From Candidatus Thiodiazotropha sp. (ex Codakia rugifera) (GTDB taxonomy: Bacteria; Pseudomonadota; Gammaproteobacteria; Chromatiales; Chromatiaceae): a stretch of 64,000 nt of DNA. Position numbers and translations under genes: made by a program. Every line of letters starts with the position of its first letter. Position 1 is the first letter of the stretch. The DNA lies in assembly GCA_025656675.1 (NCBI GenBank), contig JAHXHN010000003.1, positions 248,001 to 312,000 on the forward strand, in the 5' to 3' direction. The notes below the pieces were generated by a model that searched no databases, was not told the DNA's origin, and saw nothing but the letters and a program-made list of their open reading frames with translations. This document shows positions 18,223 through 27,393 of the stretch, one piece after another.

Positions 18223-19897
18223 CTTCTGCGATCCATTTTTTCACTACTTGAGCGACCCGTTTGGGATCTTCCTCGATCATATTGCGGGCCGCATCCAAAG
18301 TCTTCTCATAACTGCGTGGTCCGGGTAGATTGAGGGTTTCATCATCGCTACCCAAAGCTCCCATCTCACCGGCAGCTCCCATTCCGCCTTCCAATCCACC
18401 TGTAGCACCACCGGCTGCTGCCCCCGCAGTCGCCAACTCCTCAGACATCCGGGGCATAGCTACCTGTCTGGTGAGACGGGTCATGGTAGGCTTCAACACA
18501 CCAAAGATGAGAAGTAGGAACAACAGAACGCCACCCACTTGACGCACCATATCCCAAAACCAGGATTCTTCCCACAAGGGTGTTTCCGGTAGAGGCGCTG
18601 GTGGTTCAGGCACATAAAAAGCTTCGTTGATCACTTGAACGCGATCGCCACGCTGGAGGTCGAATCCCACCGCTTCCTTGACCAGGTTAGAGATCCTTGT
18701 AACCTCTTCAGCGGTTCGTTCAATGGCCTCAATCTGTCCATCCTCCATCGCACGGAACCGGTCGTTGACCACCACCGCAACAGAGAGACGGCGCAACCGG
18801 CTGCTCGGTAACCGGGTATGGCTGATGGTCTTATCCAGTTCAAAATTCCGGGTTGCCCGTTTTGTGGTGTTGATAGGGGTTCCACCGGCATCACCTGTTG
18901 TACCGCCACCCGTCACTTGTGGGGCTGTTGCAGCGGCCGGAGGTTGATTGGTCAAGGCACCGGGTACACCCTGAACCTCATTCAGTACTGACTGCTGTTC
19001 ATTGATCTGTTCTGAGCGCAATGCCGTTGCATCGGGATTGAAGAACTCCTGAGTCTGTTCGACATAGGTAAAATCCACATCGGCAGACACTTCAGCACGC
19101 AGGTTTTCATGCCCAACCATCGGTGCAAGAATATCCTCGATACGCTGTTTGTAGTGGTTCTCCAACTCCCGCGTGTATTCAAACTGGCTGGTGGTCAGCT
19201 CCATTTCACGGGAATCATCTTTACTGCTCAATAGACGTCCTTTCTGATCGACCACGGTAACCTTGGAGACATCCAGTTCCGGTACGCTTGACGCTACCAG
19301 ATGAGTAATCGCCTCAACCTGGCCCTTCTCCAGGTTTCGTCCGGAATAGAGTTTGACCACCACTGATGCACTGGGAAACTTGCGCTTACGTATAAATACC
19401 GACTGTTTTGGATTGGCCAGGTGAACCCTGGCACTCTCCACATTGGCCAGGGTCATGATCGAACGGGCCAGTTCACCTTCGATAGCGCGCTGATAACGCG
19501 CCGACTCAACCAGTCGACTGGTAGAAAAACCGGTATCTTCCTGCATTAATTCAAAGCCGGCAGAGTCCGATTGCGGCAAACCTTGGCCGGCAAGCTTCAT
19601 CCGCGCCTCTTGCAGGCTCGCACTGGGCACCATCACAATACCGTTGTTCTGGTCTATCTCATATTCGATACCCGCTTGCTGTAATGCCTGTGCTATTTCC
19701 ACCGCATCTTTATGGGACAGGTTGCCAAACAGGGGACTGAAACTGGGTTTTTGTGTCCACAACACAACAGCCACACCCAGTGCGACACTCGCTGCGATAC
19801 CCACCATGACAGCCATCTGGCGGATAACGGGATTGTCCTGAAGACGATTGCCCACCTGTATTTCATTTGTTGTCTGTTCAGTTGTTGCCGTAGCCAT
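18200..19897 (-). CDS. fliF: Flagellar MS-ring protein FliF
   Basis: A 565-residue inner-membrane ring protein with two membrane helices, at about residues 30-50 (VMVGIAASVALGVAVVLW) and 455-475 (GGVLLFLLLIFGVL). Between them lie the ring-building domains, with PQSDSAGFELMQ and NVESARVHLANPKQSVF typical of the family. The cytoplasmic C-terminus (GPRSYEKTLDAARNMIEEDP) is the FliG-binding segment. A Gly/Ala-rich stretch precedes it. Third gene of the fliE-to-fliJ block counted from the promoter side is fliG; fliF is second. Confidence 0.96.
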   Translation of the reverse strand: MATATTEQTTNEIQVGNRLQDNPVIRQMAVMVGIAASVALGVAVVLWTQKPSFSPLFGNLSHKDAVEIAQALQQAGIEYEIDQNNGIVMVPSASLQEARMKLAGQGLPQSDSAGFELMQEDTGFSTSRLVESARYQRAIEGELARSIMTLANVESARVHLANPKQSVFIRKRKFPSASVVVKLYSGRNLEKGQVEAITHLVASSVPELDVSKVTVVDQKGRLLSSKDDSREMELTTSQFEYTRELENHYKQRIEDILAPMVGHENLRAEVSADVDFTYVEQTQEFFNPDATALRSEQINEQQSVLNEVQGVPGALTNQPPAAATAPQVTGGGTTGDAGGTPINTTKRATRNFELDKTISHTRLPSSRLRRLSVAVVVNDRFRAMEDGQIEAIERTAEEVTRISNLVKEAVGFDLQRGDRVQVINEAFYVPEPPAPLPETPLWEESWFWDMVRQVGGVLLFLLLIFGVLKPTMTRLTRQVAMPRMSEELATAGAAAGGATGGLEGGMGAAGEMGALGSDDETLNLPGPRSYEKTLDAARNMIEEDPKRVAQVVKKWIAEDGKKSAS

Positions 19898-19920
19898 TTT
19901 AACCCTGCTTTTTCAATCAG

Positions 19921-20241
19921 TTAGATAGGCATATTCATGACATCTTTGTACGCTTCAACCAGTTTGTTGCGTACCTGCACCATGGCCTCGAAGGAGAGAC
20001 TGGACTTCTGTGCGGCAATCATCACCTGAGCCAGATCCATCTCACCCTGTCCGCTTTCAAAGGCTGTACGCAAAGCACTGGCCTCCTGTTGAGCCGAGTT
20101 AACGTGGTCGATAGACTGCTTCAAGAGATCGCCAAATTCCGCACCTGGCGTCTCTGATGACTGGGTCGGTTTATCGGCTGCCTGGGCCGACATGACCCGC
20201 ATCTGCGCCAGGACCTGATCGATATTCATGCTGTTATTCAT
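19921..20241 (-). CDS. fliE: Flagellar hook-basal body protein FliE
   Basis: A 106-residue rod-MS-ring adaptor. The C-terminal half is diagnostic (DLAQVMIAAQKSSLSFEAMVQVRNKLVEAY, split here between two conserved blocks). A GGGAAG ribosome-binding site precedes the ATG at 20241. It heads the fliEFGHIJ transcript under a sigma-54-type promoter. Confidence 0.94.
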   Translation of the reverse strand: MNNSMNIDQVLAQMRVMSAQAADKPTQSSETPGAEFGDLLKQSIDHVNSAQQEASALRTAFESGQGEMDLAQVMIAAQKSSLSFEAMVQVRNKLVEAYKDVMNMPI

Positions 20242-20280
20242 TTTCTACTTCCCGTTTCACAATCGTCGCTTTATTTATAC

Positions 20281-20294
20281 GCAGAATTCATACC
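20281..20294 (-). promoter_or_regulatory. Sigma-54 promoter of fliE
   Basis: On the minus strand TGGTATGAATTCTGC contains GG-N10-GC (GG at 20294-20293, GC at 20282-20281), matching TGGCACGnnnnTTGC well. It lies 39 bp upstream of the fliE ATG, with room for a start site near 20270. FleR or FleQ, both encoded next door, would be the activator. Confidence 0.65.
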
Positions 20295-20297
20295 ACC

Positions 20298-21638
20298 TCA
20301 CCTGGGGATGGCAACGCCGGCCTCACGCATACGTGCAATTTTATAGCGCAGGGTCCGTTCACTGATGCCAAGTCGACTGGCAACGGTTTTGCGGCTGCCC
20401 CGTCCCTCTTCCAAGGCATCTAAAATCATCTGTTCCTCAACGGTACGAAGATCTTCAGGCAGTCGTCCTGCACTTACCCGCTGAGGAGACTCATCAACGC
20501 TTGATTTAGTCGATTCCGCCTCAAAACAGAGTTCCTGCTCACCGATAATGCCATCACTATTGAGGATCAGTGCCCGTTGCATAAGGTTGTCTAGTTCGCG
20601 CACATTACCCGGCCAGGGATGAGCCAGTAAGCACTGTATTGCCTCATCACTTAAGGTTGGCATTGTCTGCCGAGGACTTAGATTCTGCTGTAACAGATGG
20701 TGTGCCAGCGGCAGAATATCCCGTTGACGTTCACGCAGTGGAGGAAGATTGAGAGGAAATACATTCAAACGATAATAGAGATCCTCACGAAATCGACCGG
20801 CGGAGACCTCTTCGCGCAACTTTCTATTGGTGGTGGCCAACACGCGTACATCCAGTTCAATCAGCTTGCGGCCACCCAGGCGTTCAAGTTCTTTCTCCTG
20901 CAAAACACGTAATAACTTGGCCTGCAGGGCGAGACTCATTTCAGAAATCTCATCCAGTAACAGGGTACCGCCTTGTGCCTGCTCAAACTTACCGGGCGTT
21001 GCTTGATAGGCGCCGGTAAAAGCCCCCTTCTCATAGCCGAACAGTACGGCCTCAAGCATATTTTCAGGGATTGCAGCACAATTGATAGCGACGAATGCAC
21101 CATCAGCACGGGTTGAGTGTTGATGGATATAGCGGGCAAAGACCTCTTTACCCGTACCGCTTTCACCATTCAACAACACGGTGGCCTCACTGAGCGCTAC
21201 TCTTCTGGCCAGTTCAAGGACTTCCCGACTACGAATATCCTCCACTACCGGACCATCCACTGTTTGCTCAACAACAGGGTGTATATGACCTGCAACCTTA
21301 CTGACAAGCACCTCAGCTTCAAAAGGTTTCACCAGGTAGTCGACCGCACCATCGTGCATCGCCATTACCGCCTTTTCGATGCTGCCATAGGCTGTCATCA
21401 ATAGTACCGGCAAGTCAGGATAGTCATCCCTGATCTGACGTAGCAGGCTGTGTCCATCCATGGGTTGCATTTGCACATCGCTTACAACCATTCCGATAGA
21501 CGCTTGTCGCAGCAATTGTAAAGCTGCACCACCCTCTTCGGCCACACAGACGGGATAGCCCGCCAGCTCCAGTGTATCGCTCAAAGCTTCCCGCAGTGCG
21601 GGGTCATCTTCAACAATCAGCACCGTCGCAAGACTCAT
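20298..21638 (-). CDS. fleR: Flagellar sigma-54 response regulator FleR
   Basis: A 446-residue NtrC-class regulator. The receiver domain has phospho-acceptor D54 (VVSDVQMQP) and the conserved lysine in YLVKPFEAE. The AAA+ domain has the P-loop GESGTGKE and the sigma-54 contact loop GAFTGA. The C-terminus is a Fis-type helix-turn-helix (RKTVASRLGISERTLRYKI). It forms a two-component pair with FleS, whose stop overlaps its start by 4 bp. It should activate sigma-54 promoters of basal-body and hook genes. Confidence 0.92.
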   Translation of the reverse strand: MSLATVLIVEDDPALREALSDTLELAGYPVCVAEEGGAALQLLRQASIGMVVSDVQMQPMDGHSLLRQIRDDYPDLPVLLMTAYGSIEKAVMAMHDGAVDYLVKPFEAEVLVSKVAGHIHPVVEQTVDGPVVEDIRSREVLELARRVALSEATVLLNGESGTGKEVFARYIHQHSTRADGAFVAINCAAIPENMLEAVLFGYEKGAFTGAYQATPGKFEQAQGGTLLLDEISEMSLALQAKLLRVLQEKELERLGGRKLIELDVRVLATTNRKLREEVSAGRFREDLYYRLNVFPLNLPPLRERQRDILPLAHHLLQQNLSPRQTMPTLSDEAIQCLLAHPWPGNVRELDNLMQRALILNSDGIIGEQELCFEAESTKSSVDESPQRVSAGRLPEDLRTVEEQMILDALEEGRGSRKTVASRLGISERTLRYKIARMREAGVAIPR

Positions 21639-22867
21639 GACAGGCTCCTCGACATTTGGTTTCGCTCAGTAAGTGCCCTGCGCTCACCCATAACCGGGTT
21701 GAGTAAATCACTCTTTCGCAGGGCAAGTGGAAAGCGTAAACGGAACAGTGCGCCCCCGGTATCGGAACGGTCTGTAACGATCTCCCCACCATGATTGAGT
21801 ACCAGGTTTTGTACTACGGTCAGTCCCAGGCCGGTGCCACCACTGCGGGTTGTGAAAAAGGGGTCGAAAATACGCTGATGAAGATCTTCAGGTATACCTC
21901 GACCGTCATCACTCACATCCAACTCGATCTCAGTGGTCACCCGAAGCGAGACCCGTACCTCACTTGCACCTTGTTGAATGGCGTTTTCGAGCAGATTGGT
22001 CAGTAAACCCTGAAGGGCATCCTCACGACCGATCATACTGGCCCGCCCCTGACTCCGATCGTCGATTAACAGTCGAACCTGTGATTCCTGTAACTCCTGA
22101 TCGACTGAAGCGGCAAAGCTCTCTAACAGACGACTCAGTGATAATCTTGCCTCACCTGCATCGGCACCCCGTGCAAACATCAGGATGTCATGAATTTGAC
22201 GTTCCATGTACTGCAGACGATTACGTAATTTTGCAGTGAATTTTTGACGCTTTTGAGGATTCAGATCGTCACTTGCAAGATGTGATACATAGAGTAATGC
22301 GGTACTCAGGGGAGTGCGCATCTGATGGGCCAGTTGTGCCGACATCTCACCCATGGCAGTCAGCCGTTCGCGACGATTGAGACGCTCCTGAAGTCGCCGG
22401 GTCTCAGTCACATCGAGCAATACCAGGATACGACCGGGAACCTGTTCCAGCTGACTGGAGGATAAGGTAAGAAGATGACCGTTACGCAGTTTCAGATCAT
22501 CACCGCTAACGGTGCCTGTCAATGCTCTGCTGCGGACTATCTCTGGCCAAAATTGCAGAATCTGTAGTTTCCCCAGGAGTTGTTCTGCTGCTGGATTGAA
22601 CTCCCTGATTCGCTCTTCACCATCCAGTACGATGACCGCAGCCGGCAAGGTCTCCAGTAGTCTCTCCAGACGATCGGCTAGACGTTCCTTCTCAGTCAGC
22701 TGCACCATGCGCTCGCTTCGTGCTGCTGCAAGTTCCTGACTCAATTCCAAAACCTGAGTCTGTAACTGCTGATAGGAACCTGTCAGCTCTTCTGAGAGCT
22801 GATTAAACAGCTTGAAAGCGGACTCCAAGGCGTGTTGTCGATCGGCAAGAGATGGCTTGGGTGACAC
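21635..22867 (-). CDS. fleS: Flagellar sensor histidine kinase FleS
   Basis: A 410-residue soluble sensor kinase. An N-terminal coiled coil precedes a PAS-like domain (AAVIVLDGEERIREFNPAAE, about residues 78-98). The HisKA helix carries phosphorylatable H181 (LAHQMRTPLS), and the ATPase domain has DDGRGIPEDLHQRIFDPFF and GGTGLGLTVVQN. No membrane segments are present, as in Pseudomonas FleS. It should phosphorylate FleR. Confidence 0.92.
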   Translation of the reverse strand: MSPKPSLADRQHALESAFKLFNQLSEELTGSYQQLQTQVLELSQELAAARSERMVQLTEKERLADRLERLLETLPAAVIVLDGEERIREFNPAAEQLLGKLQILQFWPEIVRSRALTGTVSGDDLKLRNGHLLTLSSSQLEQVPGRILVLLDVTETRRLQERLNRRERLTAMGEMSAQLAHQMRTPLSTALLYVSHLASDDLNPQKRQKFTAKLRNRLQYMERQIHDILMFARGADAGEARLSLSRLLESFAASVDQELQESQVRLLIDDRSQGRASMIGREDALQGLLTNLLENAIQQGASEVRVSLRVTTEIELDVSDDGRGIPEDLHQRIFDPFFTTRSGGTGLGLTVVQNLVLNHGGEIVTDRSDTGGALFRLRFPLALRKSDLLNPVMGERRALTERNQMSRSLS

Positions 22868-22914
22868 GTGATTCGGCCTCTGTTGTCAGTGTTCACATTA
22901 CACTCACAACAATA

Positions 22915-22928
22915 GCAAGATACGTGCC
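22915..22928 (-). promoter_or_regulatory. Sigma-54 promoter of fleSR
   Basis: The minus strand reads AGGCACGTATCTTGCT, a near-perfect match to TGGCACGnnnnTTGCW, with GG at 22928-22927 and GC at 22916-22915 and exact N10 spacing. It lies 48 bp upstream of the fleS start. FleQ is the expected activator, as in Pseudomonas. Confidence 0.8.
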
Positions 22929-22982
22929 TATTTATTAATTCTTTTTATTTCAATTGGTTATCAATGCCACTCAGGATGAACG

Positions 22983-24458
22983 TCAAATTCCCGGCGACTC
23001 TGATTGACGCTGCAGACCGTATTTACGCAGTTTTTCCACCAGGGTTGTACGACGCATATGCAACCGCTTGGCAGCATGGGCGACTATCCCGTCCGATTCA
23101 TCAAGGGCCTGTTGGATCAAACTTTGTTCCAGAGAATTCAGATGAGCCTTTAGGTCTAATCCGTTATTGGGAAGACGGGGCGCATTCATGGTTGTACCCG
23201 GTTCACTGCCCTCAAGGGTAACTTGTGGTAGCAGGGTCGTATCCAGTAAATCGCCTGCAGGACGAAACTTCTCAGGCAACTCACCCACGTCTACAACGCC
23301 ATAAGGATACAAGATGGCCAAGCGCTCAATAAGATTTGCCAACTCACGTACATTTCCCGGCCAGCGATAGTGGCTCAGAGCGGCAATAGCCGCTGGTGAC
23401 AACCTGACCGATCCTCGTTTCTCATGTTCTATACGGTGAATCAGGTCATTTACCAATACGGGAATATCCTCAACACGATCCCGTAAGGGTGGCATATCAA
23501 TGGGAAATACATTCAAACGGTAGAAGAGGTCTTCACGAAAATCACCACTTTTTATAGCGGCCTCAAGATTTCTATGCGTTGCAGCAATGATGCGCACATT
23601 ACAAGGGATTGTTTTGTTATTACCAACCCGCTCAAAACTTCTCTCCTGCAGTACCCTTAAAAGTTTCACCTGCATCGGCATGCTCATATCGCCGATCTCG
23701 TCTAAGAACAGGGTACCGCCCTCAGCCATCTCAAAGCGCCCCTGGCGGGCACTGATAGCACCGGTAAAGGCCCCTTTCTCATGACCAAACAGCTCACTTT
23801 CCAGTAGGTCAGCGGGAATCGCACCACAATTAACGGGTACGAAAGGTTTACCTCGTCTAACCGAGTGAAAATGGAGTTTACGTGCAACAACCTCTTTTCC
23901 TGTTCCTGATTCACCAAGAATCAGTACAGTTGCCTCTGAGTCCGCCACCTGTTCGATCATCTTATTGACTTGCCGGGTTGCACGACTGCTACCGGAGAGG
24001 CTGCGAAATAGTTCCACAGGACGTGATTTGCCGCCATCAGGCTTTTTCAACTCTTGGAATACCTGGGCCTTATGCGCAAGTGCCATGAGATCGTCATACA
24101 CACTAGGCAGTTTAAAGGAACCGATCAGATTTTCGAAACCTTCAAGTTTCTCAGGGAGGTCGCCCTGCTCGTCATAAAGCTGAAAAATAGGAAGGCCGGG
24201 CGCCTCTTTTGTTAAAGCCTGGATGATACTGATTCGCTTATCCCTGTCTAATCCAAGACCTATGAATACAGCAACACAAGCACCACCAGTAGGCGTGGCC
24301 GGTAGCGTGATTTCAGATGGCTCCTTGACTATTCTCAACTCACCCTCGACAAAACCAAGGATGTGTTCTAAATAGTTATGCTGTTCACCATCTTGATCGA
24401 ATAGATAGATACATAGATTTGGAAACACTGGACCATCTTTTTCAATAGTTTGCCCCAT
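22983..24458 (-). CDS. fleQ: Flagellar master regulator FleQ (sigma-54 enhancer-binding protein)
   Basis: A 491-residue activator at the top of the flagellar hierarchy. The N-terminal FleQ domain (about residues 1-140) lacks the phospho-acceptor pattern of true receivers. The AAA+ domain has the Walker A GESGTGKE (about 182-189) and the sigma-54 contact loop GAFTGA (about 228). A Fis-type helix-turn-helix closes it ([20 protein letters not shown]). In Pseudomonas FleQ binds c-di-GMP and switches motility genes off and biofilm genes on; this is family knowledge. Its own transcription is likely from a sigma-70 promoter in the long upstream spacer. Confidence 0.94.
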   Translation of the reverse strand: MGQTIEKDGPVFPNLCIYLFDQDGEQHNYLEHILGFVEGELRIVKEPSEITLPATPTGGACVAVFIGLGLDRDKRISIIQALTKEAPGLPIFQLYDEQGDLPEKLEGFENLIGSFKLPSVYDDLMALAHKAQVFQELKKPDGGKSRPVELFRSLSGSSRATRQVNKMIEQVADSEATVLILGESGTGKEVVARKLHFHSVRRGKPFVPVNCGAIPADLLESELFGHEKGAFTGAISARQGRFEMAEGGTLFLDEIGDMSMPMQVKLLRVLQERSFERVGNNKTIPCNVRIIAATHRNLEAAIKSGDFREDLFYRLNVFPIDMPPLRDRVEDIPVLVNDLIHRIEHEKRGSVRLSPAAIAALSHYRWPGNVRELANLIERLAILYPYGVVDVGELPEKFRPAGDLLDTTLLPQVTLEGSEPGTTMNAPRLPNNGLDLKAHLNSLEQSLIQQALDESDGIVAHAAKRLHMRRTTLVEKLRKYGLQRQSESPGI

Positions 24459-25013
24459 TCACCAGGTCCCTTTGCCTCGGTAGACTTCCCACCTTGATTC
24501 CAGCGAAGTTAAGCAGTAATTCTGTGAAATGTCAAAATTTCGTCGATCCAAGATTTCTTATCAAGAATTCTTATTAACATATTGTTATTGATGAAAGTTA
24601 ATTGACTTCATGTGCTATTTTTTTCGAATACAACCCTCCTTGTTCAGTGTTATTTCATGCTCTGAATAAAAAAGTTGCCGTTAGATTATGAATAGTGAAA
24701 CTGTGTATCTAGGAGTAAATGTCAAATTAACGTCAGCCAGATCAAAGAGGTTGGAAATGCCTCACCAAAAGATGAGCGATCCTGAAGACGAATGTCATAC
24801 CGGATTAGAACAGTATCTGTAAAATAGGCTTTCTAAGATAGAGAACAATGGGGAGCGTCATGCTTCTCCCCATAGTACTATTCCCAATAGTTAAGAATTA
24901 AGAAAGTATCTCCTCAACAGCATTAAAAGGGGGAATGCTTAATAGTTTCGGTTTTTTTTCAATAAATCTGGATATATACTTAACTTTATACAGGTTAAAT
25001 CTAAGACTGTCCG
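24459..25013. other. 555-bp spacer upstream of fleQ and the FHA gene
   Basis: This AT-rich divergent spacer must hold the fleQ promoter (minus) and that of the FHA gene (plus). It contains a 44-codon frame at 24688-24822 without a visible ribosome-binding site and a hairpin ATGGGGAG/CTCCCCAT at 24848-24873 with no T-run. I do not call either as a gene or a terminator. Confidence 0.5.
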
Positions 25014-25655
25014 ATGCCAAAACTAACCCTTACATTCAAAGGCCGTGTAATTGATGTCTTTCACCTTGAGTCAGGAACGACGCATATAGGGCGAAACGAG
25101 GATTGCACGATCCCGATTGACAGCCTTGCAATCGCTCCGGTGCAGGCAGTTCTCACGTTGAATGCTGATGAAACCTATCAACTCCAAGCCAAGGATGAGG
25201 CGTTTCCAGTCCTGGTCAATCACGAAAAGGTCGAACAGACCCTACTCCATCATGGTGATGTGATACAGATAGGCAAGCACACCCTATCTTTCGCTGAAGA
25301 TGTCATGGAACTCGGTGCAGATCTGGGCCAATCTTCCCAACTGGCAGATGAAGAGCCTGATCCGAACGATGAAAATGAGGTTGAGGAATCAAAATCCAGC
25401 TCAGGTGTGCTGCAAATCATGAGTGGTGACAATTTTGGCCGCATCATTCCTTTGAAACGCAACTTGACCCGCATAGGACATGCCGGTGGAGATTGTGCAA
25501 TGATTGCGCGTAGAGAAGATGGTTATTTCATCTCATTCCTTGAAGGCCCCAATCCTCCCAGCATTAATCGACAACCGATAGGTGATCAGGTCCAGATATT
25601 AACGGATGGTGATGTCATCGAAGTGGGTGGCACACAGATGCAGTTTCACTACTAA
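25014..25655 (+). CDS. Protein with two FHA domains
   Basis: A 213-residue cytoplasmic protein with two forkhead-associated folds joined by an acidic linker (about residues 100-130). FHA-1 shows THIGRNEDCTIPI and LLHHGDVIQIGKHTLSF. FHA-2 shows RIGHAGGDCAMI and ILTDGDVIEVGGTQMQFHY. FHA domains bind phosphothreonine peptides. The first keeps the GR...N/S-type loop better than the second, which may be structural. It is followed 10 bp later by a PilZ gene, suggesting a signalling pair close to the flagellar regulon. Confidence 0.8.
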   Translation: MPKLTLTFKGRVIDVFHLESGTTHIGRNEDCTIPIDSLAIAPVQAVLTLNADETYQLQAKDEAFPVLVNHEKVEQTLLHHGDVIQIGKHTLSFAEDVMELGADLGQSSQLADEEPDPNDENEVEESKSSSGVLQIMSGDNFGRIIPLKRNLTRIGHAGGDCAMIARREDGYFISFLEGPNPPSINRQPIGDQVQILTDGDVIEVGGTQMQFHY

Positions 25656-25665
25656 GGCGATCAAT

Positions 25666-26034
25666 ATGAGTGATACCGATAGCAGTGAACGCAGGCGTTT
25701 CCATCGCATTCTATTTGATGCACCTGTCAGAATGGAATTGAACAAGCGTACCTACCAGAGTAATCTCCTGGACATATCACTTAAGGGCGCCCTGGTAAAA
25801 ATCCCTTCAGAATGGACCGGACAGGTGGGAGACAATCTGGTACTTCGGATCAGTCTAGATGATGCTGATACTGTTATCACCATGCAAGCCGTTTGTGCTC
25901 ATATAGAGGAGAAACGAATCGGTGTATTGTGCAAAGAGATTGATATGGAGAGTATCTCATTGCTGCGTCGATTGGTTGAACTGAATCTTGCTGACCACGA
26001 AATACTCAATCGAGATCTGGAAGCACTTGGATAA
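25666..26034 (+). CDS. PilZ-domain c-di-GMP-binding protein
   Basis: The start is placed at 25666 (MSDTDSSERRRF), 10 bp after the FHA gene; the longer frame would overlap it. The 122-residue protein is a single PilZ domain with both ligand motifs: RRRFHR (RxxxR, about residues 8-14) and DISLKG (DxSxxG, about 36-41). It should bind c-di-GMP. With FleQ, an EAL/HDOD protein and a flagellar cluster nearby, a role in motility control is likely but not shown. Confidence 0.88.
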   Translation: MSDTDSSERRRFHRILFDAPVRMELNKRTYQSNLLDISLKGALVKIPSEWTGQVGDNLVLRISLDDADTVITMQAVCAHIEEKRIGVLCKEIDMESISLLRRLVELNLADHEILNRDLEALG

Positions 26035-26112
26035 GAATGCTGTCTCTAAGGTGCTTGTTAATCTCTCATAGATTTTAAAATGGCGTTCAAAACCTAAAGC
26101 GGATTAGGGTAT

Positions 26113-26157
26113 GGTCCCGCCATACTGAATGCTTGCTTGGCTTGATGCGGCAGGACC
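26113..26157. terminator. Hairpin between convergent genes
   Basis: GGTCCCGCC (26113-26121) pairs with GGCAGGACC (26149-26157) with a single G-T wobble. A TTTTT follows about 10 bases later on the plus strand. It lies between the PilZ gene and a convergent small gene and may stop transcription from both sides. Confidence 0.35.
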
Positions 26158-26188
26158 ACATTCTGGTTTTTCAAGCCCCGACATACCT

Positions 26189-26395
26189 TTATTGTTGCGA
26201 ATCTTTCTTGTCTCGTTTCCGTTGCACAACTGCAGTTAATACCAAGGCACCAAAAAGAGCGCTGTAGATAGCCTCATTCTGTCCGGCCCCGAAAAAAAGC
26301 GCACCATAACCGCCGACAGCAGCCCCCATTCCCCCAAAGGCCAATCCGCGCATAACACGGCATAAGGTACAATTACTGGCATCTACCGGGGACAT
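26189..26395 (-). CDS. Small membrane protein, unknown
   Basis: A 68-residue protein with a CTLC dicysteine motif near residue 9 and two glycine/alanine-rich membrane helices (GLAFGGMGAAVGGYGALFFG and AIYSALFGALVLTAVV), ending in a basic tail RKRDKKDSQQ. Its ATG overlaps the stop of the DUF1841 gene (TGATG), so it is co-translated with it. No function is recognised. Confidence 0.6.
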   Translation of the reverse strand: MSPVDASNCTLCRVMRGLAFGGMGAAVGGYGALFFGAGQNEAIYSALFGALVLTAVVQRKRDKKDSQQ

Positions 26396-26820
26396 CAAAG
26401 CATCCGTTTGATACAGTCCAGATAGGCCTGTTCATCAGGCAATTGGTTAGCTGACTGAGCTTCCCAAAGCATTTGTCCAAGGCACTCCATCAGTTGGTGT
26501 TCGGCCTCATGCTCTTCTCCCATACGTAGGCAGAGGCTTCGATAGAGGCCGGTAATTCCAGCTGGCCGATCTGTTGTCACCTGCTCCATCAGACTGATAT
26601 GCATCGCCATATGTAAAAATGGATTGCTTTCGCCCCCCTCAGGATGAAATTCCTGAATAAGCAGCTTTTCCCTATCATTCAGCATCGTATGATACTCAGG
26701 GTGTTCTATCACCACACTGGAAACCATCTCTTCAAGGGGTTCCATGGCTTCACCGGACTGATGCTTTCGCCAGGCCTCGAAAAAGACCTGGCGTAACTGA
26801 TTGCGATCACCACTGATCAT
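26395..26820 (-). CDS. DUF1841 family protein
   Basis: The start is placed at 26820 (MISGDRNQLRQ), where the conserved family N-terminus begins; the longer frame is not supported. The 141-residue product has FFEAWRKHQSG, HPEYH, NPFLHMAMH and the C-terminal helix of DUF1841, a conserved soluble proteobacterial family of unknown function. It lies 14 bp after the DUF302 gene on the same strand. Confidence 0.85.
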   Translation of the reverse strand: MISGDRNQLRQVFFEAWRKHQSGEAMEPLEEMVSSVVIEHPEYHTMLNDREKLLIQEFHPEGGESNPFLHMAMHISLMEQVTTDRPAGITGLYRSLCLRMGEEHEAEHQLMECLGQMLWEAQSANQLPDEQAYLDCIKRML

Positions 26821-26833
26821 AGACTCAATCCCC

Positions 26834-27289
26834 TCAGGGTTGGGTGGCACTCTGAGAGAGTTTTGCCAAAGCACCAGTGATCTTCTTTTTTACCTTAGCT
26901 CTGTCATTGATGGCAAATCGGTTGAATAGGTAGTCAGGACTGCTGTAACTCAACCAGACTTTACCCTCTGCATCTTGCCATGCCAACGCTTTAAGCGGTA
27001 GATCGATACCGACACGTTGATCGCTGGTGAGTAGTGCCGTTCCAACCTTAGGACTGCCAAAGATAATGAGTTGAGTAGGTCGTAGAGTCTTATCCACCTT
27101 TGCTGCCCCCGCAGCATGATCAATACGGTTGAAAACCTTTAAGCCCGCCTTTTGCACAGCGGCTACAAATCGATCTGCTGTCTCCTGCACACCAAATTGA
27201 CTCGAGACATTAATCAACCCTGCGTCAGCCTGGACCACATTAACAGTTAACAGTAAAAGTAGCGTTAACACTGATAGCGTTATTTTCAT
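26834..27289 (-). CDS. Periplasmic DUF302 protein
   Basis: The start is set at 27289 by the ribosome-binding site GAAGGAG just upstream and by the signal peptide MKITLSVLTLLLLLTVNVVQA. The mature part is a DUF302 fold with TADRFVAAVQKAGLKVFNRIDHAAGA and PTQLIIFGSPKVGT, both characteristic. The function of DUF302 proteins is unknown. It heads a short operon with the DUF1841 and small membrane protein genes. Confidence 0.85.
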   Translation of the reverse strand: MKITLSVLTLLLLLTVNVVQADAGLINVSSQFGVQETADRFVAAVQKAGLKVFNRIDHAAGAAKVDKTLRPTQLIIFGSPKVGTALLTSDQRVGIDLPLKALAWQDAEGKVWLSYSSPDYLFNRFAINDRAKVKKKITGALAKLSQSATQP

Positions 27290-27393
27290 CTTTATCTCCT
27301 TCGGTATTCCCTGTTTATTGCCTGAATCCATAGATTCATAGTGTAGTCTGCTCATAGGCAGATTATTCTAACTGCTTTCATCTGCACAACCCT

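Noticed and set aside
24688..24822. 44-codon frame between fleQ and the FHA gene
   Set aside because: No ribosome-binding site and no recognisable features; kept only as a note in the spacer entry.
26113..26157. Riboswitch in the PilZ 3' spacer
   Set aside because: Only a simple stem is visible; it lies at the 3' ends of both convergent genes, where a terminator is the simpler reading.
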